Source: Candidatus Poribacteria bacterium (lineage in GTDB: Bacteria > Poribacteria > WGA-4E > PCPOR2b). From it: DNA of 40,343 bases. The stretch is from positions 1 to 40,343 of the forward strand of contig JAJECO010000017.1 in assembly GCA_022822005.1 (NCBI GenBank), given 5' to 3'. The notes below the pieces were generated by a model that did not search any database, was not told the origin of the DNA, and saw only the letters and a program-made list of their open reading frames with translations. The position numbers and the translations under genes were made by a program. This document shows, one piece after another, positions 24,488-33,989 of the stretch (positions are counted from its first letter, which is position 1; each line of letters starts with the position of its first letter).

Positions 24488-25516
24488 ATGCAACGAAAAG
24501 GCAAGTTCACATATATGATTTTAGCTGGCGTTGTCGTGTTAGGTCTAACACTCCCGATGGTAGCCGTTGACGCGCAGGCACAGATTGCCTTCACGTCTGG
24601 TAGGGATGGGAACGCAGAAATCTACGTGATGAACGCCGATGGGGGAAAGCCTCGAAACCTCACCAATCATCCCGATGGGGACGTTAATCCTGCATGGTCC
24701 CCTGACGGTAAACGGATTGTCTTCATGTCCGATAGGGATGGGCACGTTAACGTACGTAATTCTCCGAATTATGAAATCTACGTGATGGATGCTGATGGGG
24801 GAAATCAACTAAACCTCACTAACGATTCCCATGATGATAGGTCTCCCTCATGGTCCCCCGATGGCAAACACATCGTATTTTCGTCTGATAGGGATAATAA
24901 TAGGGATCATAACATTGAAATCTACGTGATGGACGCTGATGGAGGGAATCAACAAAGACTCACTAACAATCTCACTGAGGATGAGTATCCCTCGTGGTCC
25001 CCCGACGGTAAGCGCATTGCCTTCAGTGCCCGTAGGGAGGGGCACTTTGAAAACGACTTTGGAATTACTTATGAAATTTACCTCATGGACACCGATGGGG
25101 GTAATGAACAAAGACTGACTGAAAATCGGAATAATGACTGGAATTCCGTATGGTCTCCTGACGGCAAACGGATTGCCTTCAGTTCTGATAGGAAGGGGGA
25201 CGTTGTAAACTGGGACATCTACGTGATGAACGCCGATGGGGCGAATCCTCAAAACATCACTGAGAATCGAGTTTATGATTCTTCACCCTCATGGTCTCCT
25301 GACGGTGAACGGATCGTATTTTCCTCTAATAGGGATAGGGACAATATCCGTAACTCTGACATCTATGTGATGGACGCCGATGGCGGGAATCTTCAAAATA
25401 TCACCAATAATCCCCATAGTGACGGTAGTCCTGCCTGGCTTAACTCCCCTTTTTCGGTTGCTCCTGCGGGCAAAAAGTTTACGATGTGGGGACGGCTTAA
25501 ACAGGTTGCCCAATAG
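24488..25516 (+). CDS. Secreted six-bladed PD40 propeller, array member E
   Basis: 342 residues. The signal peptide [20 protein letters not shown] ends VDAQAQ. In the six blades, the third has a [20 protein letters not shown] insert shared with the gene at 32020. The fourth has ARREGHFENDFGITYEIYLM followed by the TENRNNDWN segment typical of the subfamily. The tail is [27 protein letters not shown] precedes the start. It opens the longest uninterrupted run of array genes (24488-33081), in which all members point the same way. Confidence 0.9.
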   Translation: MQRKGKFTYMILAGVVVLGLTLPMVAVDAQAQIAFTSGRDGNAEIYVMNADGGKPRNLTNHPDGDVNPAWSPDGKRIVFMSDRDGHVNVRNSPNYEIYVMDADGGNQLNLTNDSHDDRSPSWSPDGKHIVFSSDRDNNRDHNIEIYVMDADGGNQQRLTNNLTEDEYPSWSPDGKRIAFSARREGHFENDFGITYEIYLMDTDGGNEQRLTENRNNDWNSVWSPDGKRIAFSSDRKGDVVNWDIYVMNADGANPQNITENRVYDSSPSWSPDGERIVFSSNRDRDNIRNSDIYVMDADGGNLQNITNNPHSDGSPAWLNSPFSVAPAGKKFTMWGRLKQVAQ

Positions 25517-25583
25517 CTGCCATTATTGAGCAAACGGTGTTTACAGATAAAAGGATAGTTCGAGACTATAGGAGGAATAGCGG

Positions 25584-26588
25584 ATGCACCGAAGGGACAA
25601 TCTCGCACATCTGATTTTAGCTGGTATTACATTCTTGAGTCTAACGCTGTTGATAGTATGCGTTGATGCGCAGGCAAAGATTGCCTTTGTCTCTGACAGG
25701 GATGGACACAGTTGGGAAATCTACGTGATGGACGCCGATGGGGGTAATCCGCGAAGACTCACAAATAGTCCGGAGGAGGAATTCGACCCCTCATGGTCCC
25801 CCGACGGCAAACGCATTGTCTTTTCGTCTGAGAGTCATGAGAATCACGGGAACGAGGAGAGACATATCTACGTGATGGACGCCGATGGGGGGAATCCTCG
25901 AAAACTCACCAAAAATCCCGGAGTTGATCATGATCCCGCATGGTCTCCTGACGGCAAACGTATTGTCTTTGTCTCTAGCAGAGGTAACAATGGCTGGTGG
26001 GCAACTGACATTAACGTGATGGATACCAATGGGGGGAATCCTCAGAAGCTCACCAACACGGGAGATAACGATGCTCCCTCATGGTCCCCTGATGGGGAAC
26101 GTATTGTCTTCATGTCCTATAGAGATGAAAACGGTGAAATTTACGTGATGGACGCCGATGGCAAGAATCCTCAAAACCTCACTAACCATCCGGCAGCGGA
26201 CTGGAGTCCCTCATGGTCTCCTGACGGTGAGCGCATTGCTTTCTCGTCTGACAGAGATGGACCCAAGGATGGCCCCCACGAAATTTACGTGATGGACGCT
26301 GATGGGAATAATCCGCAAAGACTCACAAACCATCCGGATAGGGATTTCTTACCCTCATGGTCTCCTGATAGTGAACGCATTGCCTTTGTGTCTAACAGAG
26401 TTAGGAGTTTCGACATCTATGTGATAGATGCTGATGGTCAAAACCTTCAAAACCTCACCAACGTGATGTTCGGGCATGACTCTGCGCCTGCGTGGTTTCG
26501 CCCTAATCTTGCGATTGCTCCCGCTGCGGTTGCCCCCGCAGGCAAGAAACCCACAATGTGGGCGTGGTTCAAACGGGTTAACCAGTGA
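25584..26588 (+). CDS. Secreted six-bladed PD40 propeller with variant tail, array member F
   Basis: 334 residues. The signal peptide ends VDAQAK. The six blades are more diverged than in neighbours; the third reads DINVMDTNGG and there is no SARREGH insert. The tail is unusual: a duplicated APAAVAPAG precedes KKPTMWAWFKRVNQ, so the otherwise invariant WG is WA. If the tail is a recognition signal, this protein tests how much change is tolerated. The 67-base gap to member E is the standard spacer. The ribosome-binding site is TAGGAGGAATAGCGG. Confidence 0.88.
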   Translation: MHRRDNLAHLILAGITFLSLTLLIVCVDAQAKIAFVSDRDGHSWEIYVMDADGGNPRRLTNSPEEEFDPSWSPDGKRIVFSSESHENHGNEERHIYVMDADGGNPRKLTKNPGVDHDPAWSPDGKRIVFVSSRGNNGWWATDINVMDTNGGNPQKLTNTGDNDAPSWSPDGERIVFMSYRDENGEIYVMDADGKNPQNLTNHPAADWSPSWSPDGERIAFSSDRDGPKDGPHEIYVMDADGNNPQRLTNHPDRDFLPSWSPDSERIAFVSNRVRSFDIYVIDADGQNLQNLTNVMFGHDSAPAWFRPNLAIAPAAVAPAGKKPTMWAWFKRVNQ

Positions 26589-26650
26589 GATTTCGGGATT
26601 CGGAAATCCCTCCTACAGAGAACTCAATGCCCTTAACAAGGAGGATAGGT

Positions 26651-27616
26651 ATGAACCCCCAAATCAGGATGTATTGCAAATCCTTCTGTGTCAGTTGGCT
26701 TTGCCTATTGATGTTTGTTGTTAGCCACATAGCGCAGGCAAAATTGAAGATTTACTACATGCCGACCGGAAAATGGGAGCGAAATCTTTGGCGGATGGAT
26801 ACTAACGGAGAAAACAAGGAACTGGTCCTCGAATCGCCTGTTCCGATGTTGTGGCCTACACTCTCTCCAGACGGGAAGCAAATCCTGTTCACACTGCCAC
26901 CCTTTCTTAAGGCTGAACTGATGATAATAAATTTAGATGGCAGTGGTTTGCGGAAATTGCTTGCTGCCCCACCGCGTCCGTTCAATATGGATGGGGAATG
27001 GTCACCAGATGGGACACGGATTGTTTATCAAGCCTTTGATCCGGATTTGCGTCACTCCTTTCAAGTGTATGTGACGGATGCTCAAGGATTTAACTCCTTT
27101 CAAATTGCTCCAGATATAGAAGCGAACATGGACAGACCCTTTTGGTTTCCAGACAGCAAGCGCATCGGCTTTACGGTCGGCAAACGCGGTGCAAAACTAC
27201 ATTGGATTGATGCGGATCCCAATGCGAAGGCAAAAGAGATGAATCACCGATTCTTCGCCCATTGGATTCGTTGGTCCCCAAATGGGAAACGGACAATTGT
27301 CTACGGATCAATGGAGGAATGGGGACAATGGGACCTGTTTCTCGGTGATGCGCCGGCAAGAAAGCTGGTTCCTCTTAACGATGAGGCGAACATAGTTGGG
27401 GCGCAATGGTTACCGGACAACACGCATATTGTCGGCACGAGTGGTTCCAATGTCGTTGTGGCAAATGTTGACACCCAAGAAGTTCAGCGTTTAACCGACG
27501 ATGGTCAAAGCGAATTTGTTTTCTGGCACGACTCCCCGCTCGCGGTGGAAACTGCGGGAAAGCTATCGATATCTTGGGGGGCAATCAAGAGAAAAACCAT
27601 AGATGCCGAAAAGTGA
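26651..27616 (+). CDS. Divergent secreted six-blade PD40 protein, array member G
   Basis: 321 residues from the ATG at 26651 (AAGGAGG nine bases upstream). The signal peptide has its own sequence (CVSWLCLLMFVVSHIAQA). Six weak blades can be traced from NLWRMDTNGENKELV through DLFLGDAPARKLV to VVVANVDTQEVQRL, with motifs such as [21 protein letters not shown] and WFPDSKRIGF. At DNA level it lacks the near-identity of the other members, so it is an older paralogue. It still ends in the tail TAGKLSISWGAIKRK plus TIDAEK. A short dispersed repeat, TCGGGATTCGGAAATCCCTC, lies at 26585-26604 in front of it. Confidence 0.75.
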   Translation: MNPQIRMYCKSFCVSWLCLLMFVVSHIAQAKLKIYYMPTGKWERNLWRMDTNGENKELVLESPVPMLWPTLSPDGKQILFTLPPFLKAELMIINLDGSGLRKLLAAPPRPFNMDGEWSPDGTRIVYQAFDPDLRHSFQVYVTDAQGFNSFQIAPDIEANMDRPFWFPDSKRIGFTVGKRGAKLHWIDADPNAKAKEMNHRFFAHWIRWSPNGKRTIVYGSMEEWGQWDLFLGDAPARKLVPLNDEANIVGAQWLPDNTHIVGTSGSNVVVANVDTQEVQRLTDDGQSEFVFWHDSPLAVETAGKLSISWGAIKRKTIDAEK

Positions 27617-27731
27617 CAGAAAAGAGGTATCTCTGAACCTTGAATTGGTGTAAGCCCTTGTTGATATGGAGCAGGTAAATCTTCAGGCGATCTTCAGTCG
27701 AGTGTTTTGGGAGAAAAGGAGAAATGGGCTG

Positions 27732-28754
27732 ATGAAAAGGCGATACAATCTCGGAAATCTGATTGTAGCTAACGTTGTCGTGCTGCTTCTAACACCGGTG
27801 ATGGTAGGAGTTGACGTACAGGCACAGATTACCTTCATGTCTCATCGGGATGGGAACCCTGAAATCTACGTGATGGATGCCGATGGTGGCAATCAGCGTA
27901 GACTCACCCGTAATACCGATAAGGATTTGAGTCCCTCATGGTCGCCCAACGGCAGGCGCATCGCCTTCGTGTCTGATAGGGATGGGCACGTCCACGCTAA
28001 ACACGGTTGGCCCACTTATGAAATCTACGTTATGGACGCCGATGGTGGCAATCAGCAAAACCTAACCAACAATCCCCATAATGACAGGCAACCCTCTTGG
28101 TCACCAAATGGTGAACGCATTGTCTTCTCAGCGAATAGGGATTGGGGTAATCCTCAAAGCATTGACATCTACGTAATGGACGCCGATGGAGGAAATGAAC
28201 AAAGACTCACCGAAAATCCCAGTGAGGATGAGTCACCCTCTTGGTCCCCCGACGGTAAACGGATTGTCTTCAGTGCGCGTAGGGCTGGGAACGTTGAAAA
28301 CAAGTTCGGAATCACCGATGAAATTTATGTGATGGACGCCGATGGAGGAAATGAACAAAGACTGACTGAAAATCGGAATAATGACTGGGATCCCGTATGG
28401 TCCCCCGATGGCAAACGGATCGCCTTTATGTCTGATAGGAAGGGGGACGCTGTAAACTTTGATATCTATGTGATGGACGCTGATGGCGGTAATCTTCAAA
28501 ACCTCACCAACCATCGCGGCTGGGACGGGTCTCCTTCATGGTCTCCTGACGGTAACCGGATTGCCTTTGAATCTGATAGGGAAGGACCCCGTAACTATGA
28601 AATCTACGTGATGGACGCCGATGGGGATAACCCTCAAAACCTCACCAATCATCCGGTTAGTGACGCTAGCCCTGCATGGTTGAATTCTCCTTTTTCGGTT
28701 TCTCCCGCAGGCAAAAAATTCACAATGTGGGGATGGCTCAAACAGGTCGACTGA
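27732..28754 (+). CDS. Secreted six-bladed PD40 propeller, array member H
   Basis: 340 residues from the ATG at 27732, where the usual signal peptide begins (MKRRYNLGNLIVANVVVLLL, ending VDVQAQ); the frame extends upstream but without similarity. Blade two has GHVHAKHGWPTYEIYVMD, blade four ARRAGNVENKFGITDEIYVM and then TENRNNDWDPVWSPDG. The stop is one codon earlier than in relatives: GAC-CGA-TAA has become GAC-TGA, so the final R is lost and the following spacer measures 70 instead of 67 bases. The ribosome-binding site AGGAG is ten bases from the start. Confidence 0.87.
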   Translation: MKRRYNLGNLIVANVVVLLLTPVMVGVDVQAQITFMSHRDGNPEIYVMDADGGNQRRLTRNTDKDLSPSWSPNGRRIAFVSDRDGHVHAKHGWPTYEIYVMDADGGNQQNLTNNPHNDRQPSWSPNGERIVFSANRDWGNPQSIDIYVMDADGGNEQRLTENPSEDESPSWSPDGKRIVFSARRAGNVENKFGITDEIYVMDADGGNEQRLTENRNNDWDPVWSPDGKRIAFMSDRKGDAVNFDIYVMDADGGNLQNLTNHRGWDGSPSWSPDGNRIAFESDREGPRNYEIYVMDADGDNPQNLTNHPVSDASPAWLNSPFSVSPAGKKFTMWGWLKQVD

Positions 28755-28824
28755 TCGCTGCTACTGTTGAGTAAATGGTGGCCAAATATAAGAGATCGAT
28801 CAGAACACAGAGGAGGGATAGTAG

Positions 28825-29835
28825 ATGCGAAGGAGATGTAGTCTGACACATTTGACTTTAGTTATGGTATCATTGGTTCTAACGCTGCTGATGGCAGTTG
28901 CTGATACGCTGGCAAAGATTGCCTTCGTATCGAGGAGGGATGGGAACCCTGAAATCTACGTTATGGACGCTGATGGGGGAAATCTGCGAAGACTTACCAA
29001 TAATGCCAATGCTGATTACCAGCCCTCATGGTCCCCCGACGGTAAACGCATTGTCTTCATATCTGAAAGGGATGGGCATGTTGACCCTCGCGGTTGGACC
29101 ACTACTGAAATTTACGTGATGGAGGCTGATGGAAGCAATCCTCAGAACCTCACGGATAATCCCTCTGGTGATAGGGATCCTTCCTGGTCGCCGGATGGCA
29201 GACGTATTGCCTTCGTGTCGGATCGAGATCCGAAATTTCCACACTTTAACGTCTACGTAATGGACGCCGATGGAAGCAATCCGCAAAACATCACTAACAA
29301 TGTTGATGGTAACAGGTATCCCTCATGGTCGTCCGATGGCAAACGCATTCTCTTCAGTGCGCGTAGGAAAGGGCACGTTGAAAACAGGTTTGGAATCACT
29401 GAGGAAATCTACGTTATGGACGCCGATGGAGGGAATGAACAGAGACTCACTGAGAATCGGAATAATGACTGGAATCCGGTATGGTCTCCTGATGGCAAAC
29501 GGATTGCTTTTTCTGCTGATAGGAAGGGAACTTTTGCCGAATTGGACATCTACGTTATGGACGCCAATGGCGGGAATGAACAACAACTCACCAATCAGCG
29601 AGGTTCGGACGCGGATCCGTCATGGTCCCCAGACGGTCAACGGATTGCCTTTGTGTCAAGGAGGGATGGGAACTCCGAAATCTACGTTATGGACGCCGAT
29701 GGTGGTAATCCTCAAAACCTCACGAATAGTCCGGGTGGTGACTTTGCTCCTGCATGGTTGAATTCTCCTTTTTCGGTTTCTCCCGCAGGCAAAAAGTTTA
29801 GGATGTGGGGGTGGGTCAAACAGATCGACCGGTAA
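28825..29835 (+). CDS. Secreted six-bladed PD40 propeller, array member I
   Basis: 336 residues. The signal peptide MRRRCSLTHLTLVMVSLVLT ends ADTLAK and is one residue shorter than most. Blade two is GHVDPRGWTTTEIYVMEADG, blade four ARRKGHVENRFGITEEIYVM, and blade five DIYVMDANGGNEQQL. The tail PAGKKFRMWGWVKQIDR has R in place of the usual T before MWG. An AGAGGAGG site is present. Confidence 0.9.
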   Translation: MRRRCSLTHLTLVMVSLVLTLLMAVADTLAKIAFVSRRDGNPEIYVMDADGGNLRRLTNNANADYQPSWSPDGKRIVFISERDGHVDPRGWTTTEIYVMEADGSNPQNLTDNPSGDRDPSWSPDGRRIAFVSDRDPKFPHFNVYVMDADGSNPQNITNNVDGNRYPSWSSDGKRILFSARRKGHVENRFGITEEIYVMDADGGNEQRLTENRNNDWNPVWSPDGKRIAFSADRKGTFAELDIYVMDANGGNEQQLTNQRGSDADPSWSPDGQRIAFVSRRDGNSEIYVMDADGGNPQNLTNSPGGDFAPAWLNSPFSVSPAGKKFRMWGWVKQIDR

Positions 29836-29902
29836 CTGCCATTATTGGGCAAACAGTGTTTAAGGACAAATATCTGATTAGAAAACAGAGGAGGAATAGC
29901 AG

Positions 29903-30874
29903 ATGCAAGGGAGATACAGCCTGACATATTTGACTTTAGTTGGCATGGTAATATTGGGTCTCACGCTGCTGATGGTAGTTGCTGATGCAAAGGCACAGAT
30001 TGTTTTCGCGTCTGATAGGGTGTGGGACGGTTGGGAGTGGGAGATCTACGTGATGGATACCGATGGCGGTAATCAGCGAAACCTGAGTAACGCCCCTGGT
30101 GATGACCAGTATCCCTCTTGGTCCCCGGACGGCATGCAGATTGTCTTTACGGCGGATAGGAGTGGTAAGGATTGGAACCGACAGATCTACGTTATGGACG
30201 CCGATGGGGGGAATCAGCAAAACCTTTCTGAAAATGACTCTGATGACTGGGACCCCGCATGGTCTCCTGACGGTCAACGGATTGCCTTCGTGTCTAGTCG
30301 GGATGGGGGCACCGAAATCTACGTGATGAACGCCGATGGGAGCAAACCCAGAAACCTTACCAACCATCGCTTTCCTGACTATGCTCCCGCCTGGTCCCCT
30401 GACGGTAGGCGCATTGCCTTTTATTCTTGGAGAGATGGGAACAATGAAGTCTACGTGATGGACGCCGATGGGGATAACCCTAAGAACCTCACCAATCATC
30501 ACAAGTGGGACAGTTCGCCCTCATGGTCTCCTGACGGTAAACACATTGCCTTTCAATCTTGGAGGGATGGCAACGGTGAAATCTACGTGATGGACGCCGA
30601 TGGGAATAATCCTCAGAACCTGACCAATCATCCCTTTAAGGATTGGGAAGCCTCCTGGTCCCCGGACGGGAGACGGATTGTCTTCGTGTCCGATAGAGAG
30701 GCGGATGCGAATCCAGACATCTTCGTGATGAACGCCGATGGGAGTAATCCTCAGAACCTGACCAATCATCCCGAGGATGACCTTACGCCTGCATGGTTTG
30801 GCACTCCTTTTTCAGTTGCTCCCACCGGTAAGACCCTCACGCTATGGGGACGGGTCAAACAGGTTGACCGGTAA
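29903..30874 (+). CDS. Secreted six-bladed PD40 propeller, array member J
   Basis: 323 residues. The signal peptide ends ADAKAQ. This is one of the plain members without the SARREGH insert, like those at 16115, 21915 and 25584. Tryptophan is unusually frequent in its early blades ([41 protein letters not shown]). The tail is PTGKTLTLWGRVKQVDR. It stands between two insert-bearing members, with standard 67-base spacers on both sides, so the two subfamilies are interleaved and not grouped. Confidence 0.9.
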   Translation: MQGRYSLTYLTLVGMVILGLTLLMVVADAKAQIVFASDRVWDGWEWEIYVMDTDGGNQRNLSNAPGDDQYPSWSPDGMQIVFTADRSGKDWNRQIYVMDADGGNQQNLSENDSDDWDPAWSPDGQRIAFVSSRDGGTEIYVMNADGSKPRNLTNHRFPDYAPAWSPDGRRIAFYSWRDGNNEVYVMDADGDNPKNLTNHHKWDSSPSWSPDGKHIAFQSWRDGNGEIYVMDADGNNPQNLTNHPFKDWEASWSPDGRRIVFVSDREADANPDIFVMNADGSNPQNLTNHPEDDLTPAWFGTPFSVAPTGKTLTLWGRVKQVDR

Positions 30875-30941
30875 CTGCCATTAGTGGGAGAAAGGTGTTT
30901 AACGATAAAAAAACGATTTGAAAGTAGGGGAGGACGGATAG

Positions 30942-31952
30942 ATGCGACGGAGATGCTGTCTCGGACATTTGATTTTAACTGTCCTTGTAGTATTGGGTCT
31001 AACACCGCTGGTGGTAGCCGTTGACGCTGGGGCACAGATTGTGTTTGCGTCTGATAGGGATGGAGACAATGAAATCTACGTGATGGACGCTGATGGAGGA
31101 AATCTGCGAAGACTCACCAATAATTTCGATGGTGATGGGGATCCCGTATGGTCTCCGGACGGCAAGCGGATTGCCTTCAAGTCCGATAGGGATGGGCACT
31201 TTAACCGACACGGTTGGCACACTCATGAAATCTACGTAATGGACGCCGATGGAAGCAATCAGCAGAAGTTGACTAACAATCCCGCTGATGACTGGGATCC
31301 TTCATGGTCCCCTGACGGCAAGCGGATTGCTTTCACCTCTTGGAGGGATGGTCCCTTTAACATTGAAGTCTACGTGATAGACGCCGATGGTGGCAATCTT
31401 CAAAACCTGACTAACCATCCTCGTGATGACCGGAATCCCTTCTGGTCGCCCTACGGTGCACACATTGTCTTCAGTGCGCGTAGGAAGGGGCACTTTGAAA
31501 ACAAGTTTTCAATCACCCATGAAGTCTACGTGATGGGTATCGATGGTGGCAATCAGCGAAGACTCACTGAAAATCGTAGTAATGATTGGGATCCCGTATG
31601 GTCTCCTGACGGTCAACGGATTGCCTTCGAGGCTGATAGGAAGGGCAACCTTGAACAATTTAACATCTACGTGATAGACGTCGATGGCGGCAATCTTCAA
31701 AAACTTACCAATCATCGCGCCTGGGACGGTTCTCCCTCATGGTCACCCGATGGTGAACGGATTGTCTTCCATTCCAAGAGGGATGGGAACTCTGAAATCT
31801 ACGTGATGGACGCCGATGGTGGCAATCTTCAAAACCTCACCAATCATCCCGCTGATGACAGCTCTCCCGCATGGTATACCCCTCCTTTTGCAGTTGCTCC
31901 TGCCGGCAAAAGTTCTACAACATGGGGTTGGCTGAAACAGGTCGATCAATAA
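30942..31952 (+). CDS. Secreted six-bladed PD40 propeller, array member K
   Basis: 336 residues. The signal peptide MRRRCCLGHLILTVLVVLGL ends VDAGAQ. Blade three ends in an unusual FWSPYGAHIVF, and blade four has ARRKGHFENKFSITHEVYVM with the altered GIDGGNQ hairpin. Blade five, NIYVIDVDGGNLQKL, resembles the matching blade of the next gene. The tail is PAGKSSTTWGWLKQVDQ. The ribosome-binding site GGGGAGGACGG differs slightly from the array standard. Confidence 0.9.
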   Translation: MRRRCCLGHLILTVLVVLGLTPLVVAVDAGAQIVFASDRDGDNEIYVMDADGGNLRRLTNNFDGDGDPVWSPDGKRIAFKSDRDGHFNRHGWHTHEIYVMDADGSNQQKLTNNPADDWDPSWSPDGKRIAFTSWRDGPFNIEVYVIDADGGNLQNLTNHPRDDRNPFWSPYGAHIVFSARRKGHFENKFSITHEVYVMGIDGGNQRRLTENRSNDWDPVWSPDGQRIAFEADRKGNLEQFNIYVIDVDGGNLQKLTNHRAWDGSPSWSPDGERIVFHSKRDGNSEIYVMDADGGNLQNLTNHPADDSSPAWYTPPFAVAPAGKSSTTWGWLKQVDQ

Positions 31953-32019
31953 GTGTCATTATTGAGAGAATGATGTTTAAGGATGATAAGCCGATTTAAG
32001 ATCAGAGGAGGAAAGACAG

Positions 32020-33081
32020 ATGCAACGGAGAACCAATCTTGGAAATCTGATTTTACCTAACGTTGTCGTGGTGATTCTAACACTGCTAATGGCGACCGCT
32101 GAGGCACAGGGGCAGATTGCCTTCGTATCTAGTAGAGATGGGCACGTTCGAGACAATATACCCGGTATAAATGATCTACCCGCTCTTGAAATCTATGCGA
32201 TGGACGCCGATGGCGGTAATCAGCGTCGGCTTACCAATAACCCCGCCAGCGACCATTCACCCGCATGGTCCCCGGACGGTAAACACATTGCCTTTGTGTC
32301 TGAGAGGGATGGGCACGTTAACGGACGCGGGTGGCCCACTTTTGAAGTCTACGTGATGGCTGCCGATGGGAGCAAGCCGCAAAACATCACTAACGATCCC
32401 GATGATGACAGACACCCCTCTTGGTCCCCTGATGGCAAACGGATTGTCTTCTCGTCTGAGAGGGATAATGATAGGGATCATAACATTGAAATCTACGTGA
32501 TGAACGCCGATGGGAGCAAGCCTGAAAGACTCACTAACAATCTTACTGAAGACGAGTATCCCTCCTGGTCACCCGACGGTGAACGCATAGTCTTCAGTGC
32601 GCGTAGGGAGGGGCACGTTGAGAACAAGCTTGGAATCACCCATGAAATCTATGTGATGGACGCCGATGGGGGGAACGAACAGAGACTGACCGAAAATCGC
32701 AATAATGACTGGGCTCCCGTATGGTCTCCTGACGGCAAACGGATTGCCTTCGAATCTGATAGGAAGGGGGACGCTGTAAACTTTGATATCTATGTGATGG
32801 ACGCCGATGGGGGGAATCTTCAAAAGCTAACCAATAATCGCGCCTGGAATGGAGCTCCCTCCTGGTCACCGAGCAGTGAACGGATCGCTTTCTGGTCTAA
32901 TAGGGACGATCAATTTAATGCTGATATCTACGTGATGGATGCCGATGGCGGGAATCTTCAAAAGCTAACCAATAATCCCCATAGTGACGCGAGTCCTGCA
33001 TGGTTGAATTCTCCGTTTTCGGTTTCTCCTGCCGGTAAAAAGTTTACAATGTGGGGTTCGCTCAAGCAGATTGACCGATAA
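32020..33081 (+). CDS. Secreted six-bladed PD40 propeller, array member L
   Basis: 353 residues, the longest full member. The signal peptide MQRRTNLGNLILPNVVVVIL ends AEAQGQ. Blade one has GHVRDNIPGINDLPALEIYA, the insert seen at 23089. Blade three has ERDNDRDHNIEIYVMNADGS, matching the gene at 24488. Blade four has ARREGHVENKLGITHEIYVM. Blade six departs from the motif (WSPSSERIAFWSNRDDQFNA). The tail is PAGKKFTMWGSLKQIDR. It closes the long run of array genes; a palindromic terminator follows 78 bases downstream. Confidence 0.9.
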   Translation: MQRRTNLGNLILPNVVVVILTLLMATAEAQGQIAFVSSRDGHVRDNIPGINDLPALEIYAMDADGGNQRRLTNNPASDHSPAWSPDGKHIAFVSERDGHVNGRGWPTFEVYVMAADGSKPQNITNDPDDDRHPSWSPDGKRIVFSSERDNDRDHNIEIYVMNADGSKPERLTNNLTEDEYPSWSPDGERIVFSARREGHVENKLGITHEIYVMDADGGNEQRLTENRNNDWAPVWSPDGKRIAFESDRKGDAVNFDIYVMDADGGNLQKLTNNRAWNGAPSWSPSSERIAFWSNRDDQFNADIYVMDADGGNLQKLTNNPHSDASPAWLNSPFSVSPAGKKFTMWGSLKQIDR

Positions 33082-33158
33082 CTGCCATGTTATCGCTTTA
33101 ATTATAATGGATCTTAGAGCCTGTTTGAAAAGTCCTTTTGGGTAAAATGATTTGCCCT

Positions 33159-33190
33159 GAAACCGAGTTTTTTCTTCAAAACTCGGTTTC
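33159..33190. terminator. Palindromic terminator-like element, second copy
   Basis: GAAACCGAGTTTT (33159-33171) and AAAACTCGGTTTC (33178-33190) with a six-base loop. Apart from one loop base and the outermost pair it equals the element at 13557-13590, 19.6 kb away after an unrelated gene. Confidence 0.6.
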
Positions 33191-33307
33191 TTCAGCAATT
33201 CAGAAGGGCATATACTATTCAACGACATATTATCACTGGATTCAACAATCCGTGCAATGGTAAGCGCTTGGTTCCACCAACGGTTTGGGAGATCCCCAAT
33301 GCGGCTC

Positions 33308-33331
33308 GCTGTGGATTGACAAATCCACAGC
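33308..33331. repeat. Perfect hairpin GCTGTGGATT-GACA-AATCCACAGC
   Basis: Ten-bp arms (33308-33317, 33322-33331) around GACA, without T tract, 23 bases before the MITE end at 33355. Role unknown. Confidence 0.6.
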
Positions 33332-33354
33332 ACTTTAGGGCAGTGTCTTGCTTT

Positions 33355-33965
33355 TTATGGTGAACGATATAAATATGTAGACGTTCACCAAAAGTCCCCC
33401 TGACAAGGGGGATTTAGGGGGTTGCGTATCAGTCCCCCTGACAAATCTCCCCCTGATAATCGGTTTCTCCCGTATTTCCCCTCTGACAAGGGGGGCGAGG
33501 GGGGTTGGGGATTTAGGGGGTTGGTTGTGTGTCGAAAGTGTATAAGTGATTACTGTAGTTTGGGCAATTTGTGTTGCATTGCAAGTAGCGTTGTCAAGCG
33601 TTCTTCGATTGTTCTGCCTGTGTTGACCAACACCTCACTTGCAGAAAAAACGATACGCCAGTCCGTAGGTTGGGTTGAACGCACCCGAACCCAACCCATA
33701 CGCTCCAACAATCTAACAGATGGACCAACTCACGCCACCTCATTGTTCTGTAAGCGTGAGTGAAACCCAACTTCAGAGGTATCTGACAGTGTCGCCTATC
33801 GGGACAGTCGGGCGTGTTGGGTTTCACTTCGTTTTTCTGCGACGGACGTATCTCGGCAAGGATAGGTCTCTTTATGTTGATACCCTGCCGCCGTGGGTTG
33901 CCGTTCAACCCAACCTACGCAAAATTGTACAAACTTTAGTAAGTAATTATAGAATTCACCATAAT
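33355..33965. mobile_element. MITE copy interrupted by a second inverted-repeat element
   Basis: The left end TTATGGTGAA (33355-33364) and right end TTCACCATAAT (33955-33965) belong to the 17108 family. The body to about 33550 follows that copy (GTCCCCCTGA units, then GTGTGTCGAAAGTGTATAAG). The expected right end then breaks off and resumes near 33939, so about 390 bases appear to be inserted. The intact right end lies 24 bases before the start codon of the gene at 33990. Confidence 0.7.
33664..33919. repeat. Nested inverted-repeat element inside the MITE
   Basis: CGTAGGTTGGGTTGAACG (33664-33681) is perfectly inverted at 33902-33919. Inside, AGTGAAACCCAAC (33759-33771) is inverted at 33816-33828. 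The CAACCCAACCTACG end occurs singly near 1697 and 8059. The enclosed frames do not look like protein genes. Confidence 0.7.
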
Positions 33966-33989
33966 TTGAGACCAGAGGAGGAGTAGCAG

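Larger units (their letters stand above)
33082..33354. other. Spacer with two strong hairpins after array member L
   Basis: Contains the GAAACCGAG terminator (33159-33190), a short AATCCGTGCAATGG piece (33245-33258) and a GCTGTGGATT hairpin (33308-33331). Nothing coding is seen. Confidence 0.55.

Noticed and set aside
33422-33986. Frames of 113 and 88 codons in the spacer before the gene at 33990
   Set aside because: They consist of MITE and inverted-repeat DNA, have no ribosome-binding site and resemble no protein family.
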